A stretch of 8,370 nt of DNA. Source: Streptosporangiaceae bacterium (GTDB taxonomy: Bacteria > Actinomycetota > Actinomycetes > Streptosporangiales > Streptosporangiaceae). This document shows, in pieces, positions 6,114-8,370 of this stretch (positions are counted from its first letter, which is position 1; the number at the start of each line of letters is the position of its first letter). Location: assembly GCA_030045175.1 (NCBI GenBank), contig JASIBM010000381.1, positions 1 to 8,370 on the forward strand, written 5' to 3'. The translations under genes and the position numbers were made by a program. The notes below the pieces were generated by a model that was given only the letters and a program-made list of their open reading frames with translations, was not told where the DNA came from and did no database searches.

Positions 6114-6959
6114 TCAGCCGACCGCGCGCAGCCGCGGTAGCAGGCCGGCGACCTGGTCGGCCTGGCCGGCCGGGTCCTGGCTGTGCAGGATCAGCACCAT
6201 CTCGGTGACGCCCACGGCGTGGTAAGACTCAGCCAGTCCGAGCAGCTCATCGGTCACCTCGGCCACCCGGACCTGGACCGAGCGGCGGATCTGGGCCGGG
6301 TCGCGGCCGATCTCGGCGCACCGCCTGTCAAGCACGGCCGACACCTCGGCTACCTCCTCGGGTGAGCCCCCCGCCGCGTTCCACACGTCGGCGTACCGCG
6401 CGGTGATCCGCAGGGTCCGCTGCCTGCCTGACCCGCCGATCCAGACCGGCGGGTGCGGCTGCTGCACCGGCTTGGGCTCGGCGATCGCCCCGGCCAGCTG
6501 GTAGTGGCTGCCTTCGAAGCTGGTCCGCTGCTCGGTCCACAGCGACAAGATGACCTGACAGGCCTCCTCGAGCCAGTCGGCCCGGTCGCCCTTGGTGCCG
6601 AACGGCAGCCCGAGCATCGCGTGCTCGTTCTCCGCCCAGCCCGCGCCGAGCCCGAACTCCAGCCTGCCGCCGGACAGGTGATCCACGGTCACCGCGGCCT
6701 TCGCAAGCACCGCCGGGTGCCGGTAGGTGTTGCCCGTGACCATGCAGCCGATCCTGGTACGCGAGGTGGCCACCGCCATCCCGGCCAGCAGCGCCCAGGC
6801 CTCGAAGATCGGCCCGTCGTCTCGTGCGCCGAGGCTGGCCAGGTGATCCATGCACCAGCAATGATCGAACCCGGCCTCGTCAGCGACCCGCCACACCGCG
6901 CGGAGCTGGTCGATGGTGGCGTTCTGGCTGAGCTTGAGCCCGTAGCGCATATCGGCCAT
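6114..6959 (-). CDS. LLM-class (luciferase-like) flavin/F420-dependent oxidoreductase
   Basis: A 281-residue TIM-barrel oxidoreductase of the bacterial luciferase-like superfamily. In actinobacteria most stand-alone members use coenzyme F420, some use FMN; the substrate cannot be read from sequence. Visible features are the N-terminal strand MRYGLKLS, the CMDHL segment (36-40), GCMVTGNTYRHPAVLAK (71-87) with the HP motif, the VDHLSGGRLEFGLGAGW signature (92-108) and PPVWIGGSG (170-178), which contributes to the cofactor phosphate site. Length is normal and the gene is complete. The ATG at 6959 has no good ribosome binding site; a TGCGATAGAAAT stretch ends 6 nt before it, so a leaderless transcript is possible. 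The ATG three codons in (6950) is an alternative start. It converges on the LuxR gene and diverges from the kinase gene. Confidence 0.92.
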   Translation of the reverse strand: MADMRYGLKLSQNATIDQLRAVWRVADEAGFDHCWCMDHLASLGARDDGPIFEAWALLAGMAVATSRTRIGCMVTGNTYRHPAVLAKAAVTVDHLSGGRLEFGLGAGWAENEHAMLGLPFGTKGDRADWLEEACQVILSLWTEQRTSFEGSHYQLAGAIAEPKPVQQPHPPVWIGGSGRQRTLRITARYADVWNAAGGSPEEVAEVSAVLDRRCAEIGRDPAQIRRSVQVRVAEVTDELLGLAESYHAVGVTEMVLILHSQDPAGQADQVAGLLPRLRAVG

Positions 6960-6969
6960 GGCCCATTTC

Positions 6970-7030
6970 TATCGCACGCCTGCGCCGACCCGCGACCCGG
7001 TCACCCCCGGCCGCGCAGCCGCCTGCGATA
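6970..7030. promoter_or_regulatory. Mirrored TGCGATA elements in a divergent promoter region
   Basis: TATCGCA (6970-6976) and TGCGATA (7024-7030) are exact inverted copies 47 bp apart. Read towards each gene they become TGCGATAGAAAT (minus, 6 nt from the oxidoreductase ATG) and TGCGATAAAACC (plus, about 30 nt before the kinase ATG). They are the only A/T-rich spots in this gap, so they may be the two -10 regions or half-sites for one regulator. Confidence 0.4.
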
Positions 7031-7064
7031 AAACCCGGAGACAATCGGTGGTCATCCCGCGACA

Positions 7065-7811
7065 ATGGCCGACGTGGCGGAAGTCGAGGTCGTCGTCGCC
7101 CACAACGAGCGCGCGACCCTGCGCGTCGGCGACGTGTTCCTGAAGATCGACGCCGATCAGACGCGCACCGACGTCGAGGTCGAGGCGATGGCCATGGCGC
7201 CGATCCCGACTCCGGAGGTCTTGTGGCGCAAGCCGCCCGTGCTCGCGCTCGCCGCCCTGCCAGGGAGGGCACTGGGCCGTCTCGGCGAGCCATCGGCCGC
7301 GTCGCCGGCGGCGTGGGCCGCGACTGGGGCCGCCGTCCGGATGCTGCACGACGCGCCGCTGCCGCCATGGCCCGGCCGGAGCCTCGGCGAGATCACATCG
7401 GAACTCGACGGCGAATGCGAGTGGCTTGTCGCGAACGGCGTCCTTCCCGCCGACCTGGTCACGCGTAACCGCCGGGTTGCCGAGGCTGCGCTCCGGCCGT
7501 GGACGCCGGTGTTCACGCACGGCGACCTGCAGGTCACCCACGTGTTCGTCGACGGTGACAAGGTCACCGGCGTGATCGACTGGTCCGAGGCGAGCCGGGG
7601 CGATGCCCTGTACGACCTCGCCGTCCTGACGCTCGGACACGAGGAGAACCTTGGCGACGTCGTCGCCGGACACGGCGCCGACGTCGACCTCGACGTGATC
7701 CGCGCGTGGTGGTCGCTGCGAAGCCTGTGCGGGATCCGCTGGCTGATCGAGCACGGCTTCGACCCGTTCACGCCAGGCTGCGAGGTCGACGTGCTGAGAT
7801 CCCAGCTGTGA
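7065..7811 (+). CDS. Aminoglycoside-phosphotransferase (APH) fold kinase
   Basis: A 248-residue small-molecule kinase of the APH/choline-kinase-like superfamily; the family transfers phosphate from ATP to hydroxyl groups of antibiotics, sugars or metabolites. FLKID (25-29) supplies the probable ATP-binding Lys27. FTHGDLQVTH (150-159) is the catalytic loop with base Asp154, and VIDWSEAS (170-177) supplies the metal-binding Asp172, followed by GDALYDLA (179-186). The N-lobe is short. Where most APH enzymes have Asn five residues after the catalytic Asp (HGDxxxxN), this one has His159. There is no basis for calling a resistance gene: the substrate is unknown and it has no resistance neighbours. 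The ATG at 7065 is the first in-frame start after the TAA at 7029; there is no clear ribosome binding site, so GTG at 7074 or a leaderless start remain possible. Confidence 0.88.
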   Translation: MADVAEVEVVVAHNERATLRVGDVFLKIDADQTRTDVEVEAMAMAPIPTPEVLWRKPPVLALAALPGRALGRLGEPSAASPAAWAATGAAVRMLHDAPLPPWPGRSLGEITSELDGECEWLVANGVLPADLVTRNRRVAEAALRPWTPVFTHGDLQVTHVFVDGDKVTGVIDWSEASRGDALYDLAVLTLGHEENLGDVVAGHGADVDLDVIRAWWSLRSLCGIRWLIEHGFDPFTPGCEVDVLRSQL

Positions 7812-7862
7812 GGCCGCACGAACCCGAGGGCGGTCAGGCCGCGGCACCCACCCTGTCAACCG

Positions 7863-7912
7863 CAACGTGGAGCCCTTGCTGTCGCTGCAGGAGCAGTAAG
7901 GACACCACGTTG
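7863..7912 (+). terminator. Long two-stem hairpin after the APH-fold kinase gene
   Basis: CAACGTGG (7863-7870) pairs with CCACGTTG (7905-7912). After a symmetric 3x3 internal loop, CCTTGCTG (7874-7881) pairs with CAGTAAGG (7894-7901), with one G-U in RNA. The loop is 12 nt. It starts 51 nt after the kinase stop and may end that transcript. It could equally be folded leader RNA or a small palindromic repeat; there is no T-tract. Confidence 0.5.
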
Positions 7913-7915
7913 TTG

Positions 7916-7986
7916 CTGGCAACGCGGCCGGAAGAGCCGAAATGTCAGACATAGCTGGAACGCTGAGTGTCCGCCATTGTTGCCAG
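7916..7986 (+). promoter_or_regulatory. Inverted repeat reaching the ribosome binding site of the repeat-protein gene
   Basis: CTGGCAAC (7916-7923) and GTTGCCAG (7979-7986) are perfectly complementary 8-mers 55 nt apart. The right arm covers the first two bases of AGGAG (7985-7989), the ribosome binding site for the GTG at 7998. Between them lies ATGTC-A-GACAT (7942-7952), an 11-bp palindrome. The left arm also overlaps a local GTTG/CAAC pairing at 7912-7923, so alternative folds exist. Confidence 0.35.
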
Positions 7987-7997
7987 GAGCTACCTTG

Positions 7998-8370
7998 GTG
8001 AAGACGCGGATCCTGATCGGGGCTGAGCGAAGGGTCGAGGCAATGGCTGAGTGTCACAGAAAGGGTCAGGCCGGGGACGGCAGCGCAATGCGCTGGACGC
8101 GTGCCGTCCGGCTGCTGGGCGCGCTTACCTCGCTCCTAGGTGTCACGGGGATCGTCACCGCCGGCGCGGCGCAGGCCAGGCAGCCGGGCGAGGCCGCGGG
8201 CAGCACGTGGACGATCGAGTCGACGCCGAATCCGGCCGGCGCTGAGATCGGCGTGCTCTCGGCTGTGTCGTGCAGCTCCGGATCGGCGTGCACAGCGATC
8301 GGCTCCTGGGCGCAGAGCGCGTCCGTTCCAGGGGGCGTCCTGGCGCAGAGATGGAACGGCAAGAGCTGGC
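7998..8370 (+). CDS. Secreted W/TPNP/VSC-repeat protein, N-terminal part only
   Basis: The first 124 codons of a protein that runs off the right edge. A positively charged stretch (MRWTRAVR) is followed by a hydrophobic segment and a likely signal-peptidase site after AAQA. The mature part starts with WTIESTPNPAGAEIG, then VSCSSGSACTAIGSW and QRWNGKSW. This is one unit of a repeat known from actinomycete secreted proteins (W-x-x-x-x-TPNP-x-GA, then VSC-x-S-x-x-x-C-x-A-x-G, then a W-x-G-x-x-W closing piece that leads into the next unit). The two Cys may form a disulfide. More units are expected beyond the window; function of the family is unknown to me. Start: GTG at 7998 has AGGAG 8 nt upstream; the in-frame ATG at 8043 with GAAGGG 8 nt upstream gives a more normal signal-peptide length and is a serious alternative. 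The preceding 186 bp is folded, hairpin-rich DNA. Confidence 0.8.
   Translation, partial: MKTRILIGAERRVEAMAECHRKGQAGDGSAMRWTRAVRLLGALTSLLGVTGIVTAGAAQARQPGEAAGSTWTIESTPNPAGAEIGVLSAVSCSSGSACTAIGSWAQSASVPGGVLAQRWNGKSW

Noticed and set aside
6551..6566. Another CCTGACAGG-like match to the 1848-1893 half-site
   Set aside because: It lies inside the luciferase-like oxidoreductase coding region as a single copy, which is expected by chance for a short motif.
7860..7990. Possible transposon remnant or small mobile repeat after the kinase gene
   Set aside because: The region has inverted repeats, but no target-site duplication, no transposase frame and no terminal repeat pair of a family I recognise.
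6969..8057. Long minus-strand open frame of 362 codons opposite the APH-fold kinase gene
   Set aside because: It is antisense to a gene with clear kinase motifs, has no recognisable domain and crosses hairpin-rich intergenic DNA; long antisense frames are common at this GC content.

Overview
The window is very GC-rich, and its coding regions have G or C at most third codon positions. It carries an F420/FMN-type luciferase-like oxidoreductase, a large ATPase-LuxR regulator, a secreted S53 (kumamolisin-type) protease and the start of a W/TPNP/VSC-repeat secreted protein. Together these point to a chromosome of a filamentous or soil actinomycete (Streptomycetes, Streptosporangiales or Catenulispora-like); genus cannot be fixed from this piece. 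I saw no rRNA, tRNA, CRISPR array, transposase or phage gene.

Layout. 1-1340 (minus, runs off the left edge): pre-pro-sedolisin, with signal region, propeptide and the first part of the catalytic domain. 1469-1837 (minus): small ClpX-type C4 zinc-finger plus helix-turn-helix protein. Palindromic DNA lies on both sides of it: 1399-1435 towards the protease and 1848-1893 over its own ribosome binding site. 1982-3067 (plus): cytosolic molybdopterin sulfite-oxidase-family enzyme. 3107-3152: strong hairpin between convergent genes. 3181-3411 (minus): 76-residue single-pass membrane protein. 3412-3654: structured divergent intergenic region with several hairpins and a perfect 14-bp palindrome. 3655-6087 (plus): 810-residue ATPase/TPR/LuxR regulator. 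6114-6959 (minus): luciferase-like oxidoreductase. 7065-7811 (plus): aminoglycoside-phosphotransferase-fold kinase. 7812-7997: hairpin-rich intergenic DNA. 7998-8370 (plus, runs off the right edge): secreted repeat protein. No gene-free stretch exceeds about 245 bases.

How the genes relate. This is not one clear pathway; most genes are single transcription units facing towards or away from their neighbours. The only same-strand pair with a plausible link is the zinc-finger/HTH protein upstream of the protease, 128 bp apart and separated by palindromic DNA that could be a terminator or an operator. The large LuxR regulator has no obvious target gene beside it. The most interesting material is regulatory: a three-half-site array at the zinc-finger gene, a 22-bp near-perfect palindrome before the protease, a 14-bp palindrome before the LuxR gene, a shared TGCGATA element in the 6960-7064 divergent region, and a folded leader before the repeat protein. 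I did not find convincing evidence of an undescribed multi-gene system here.
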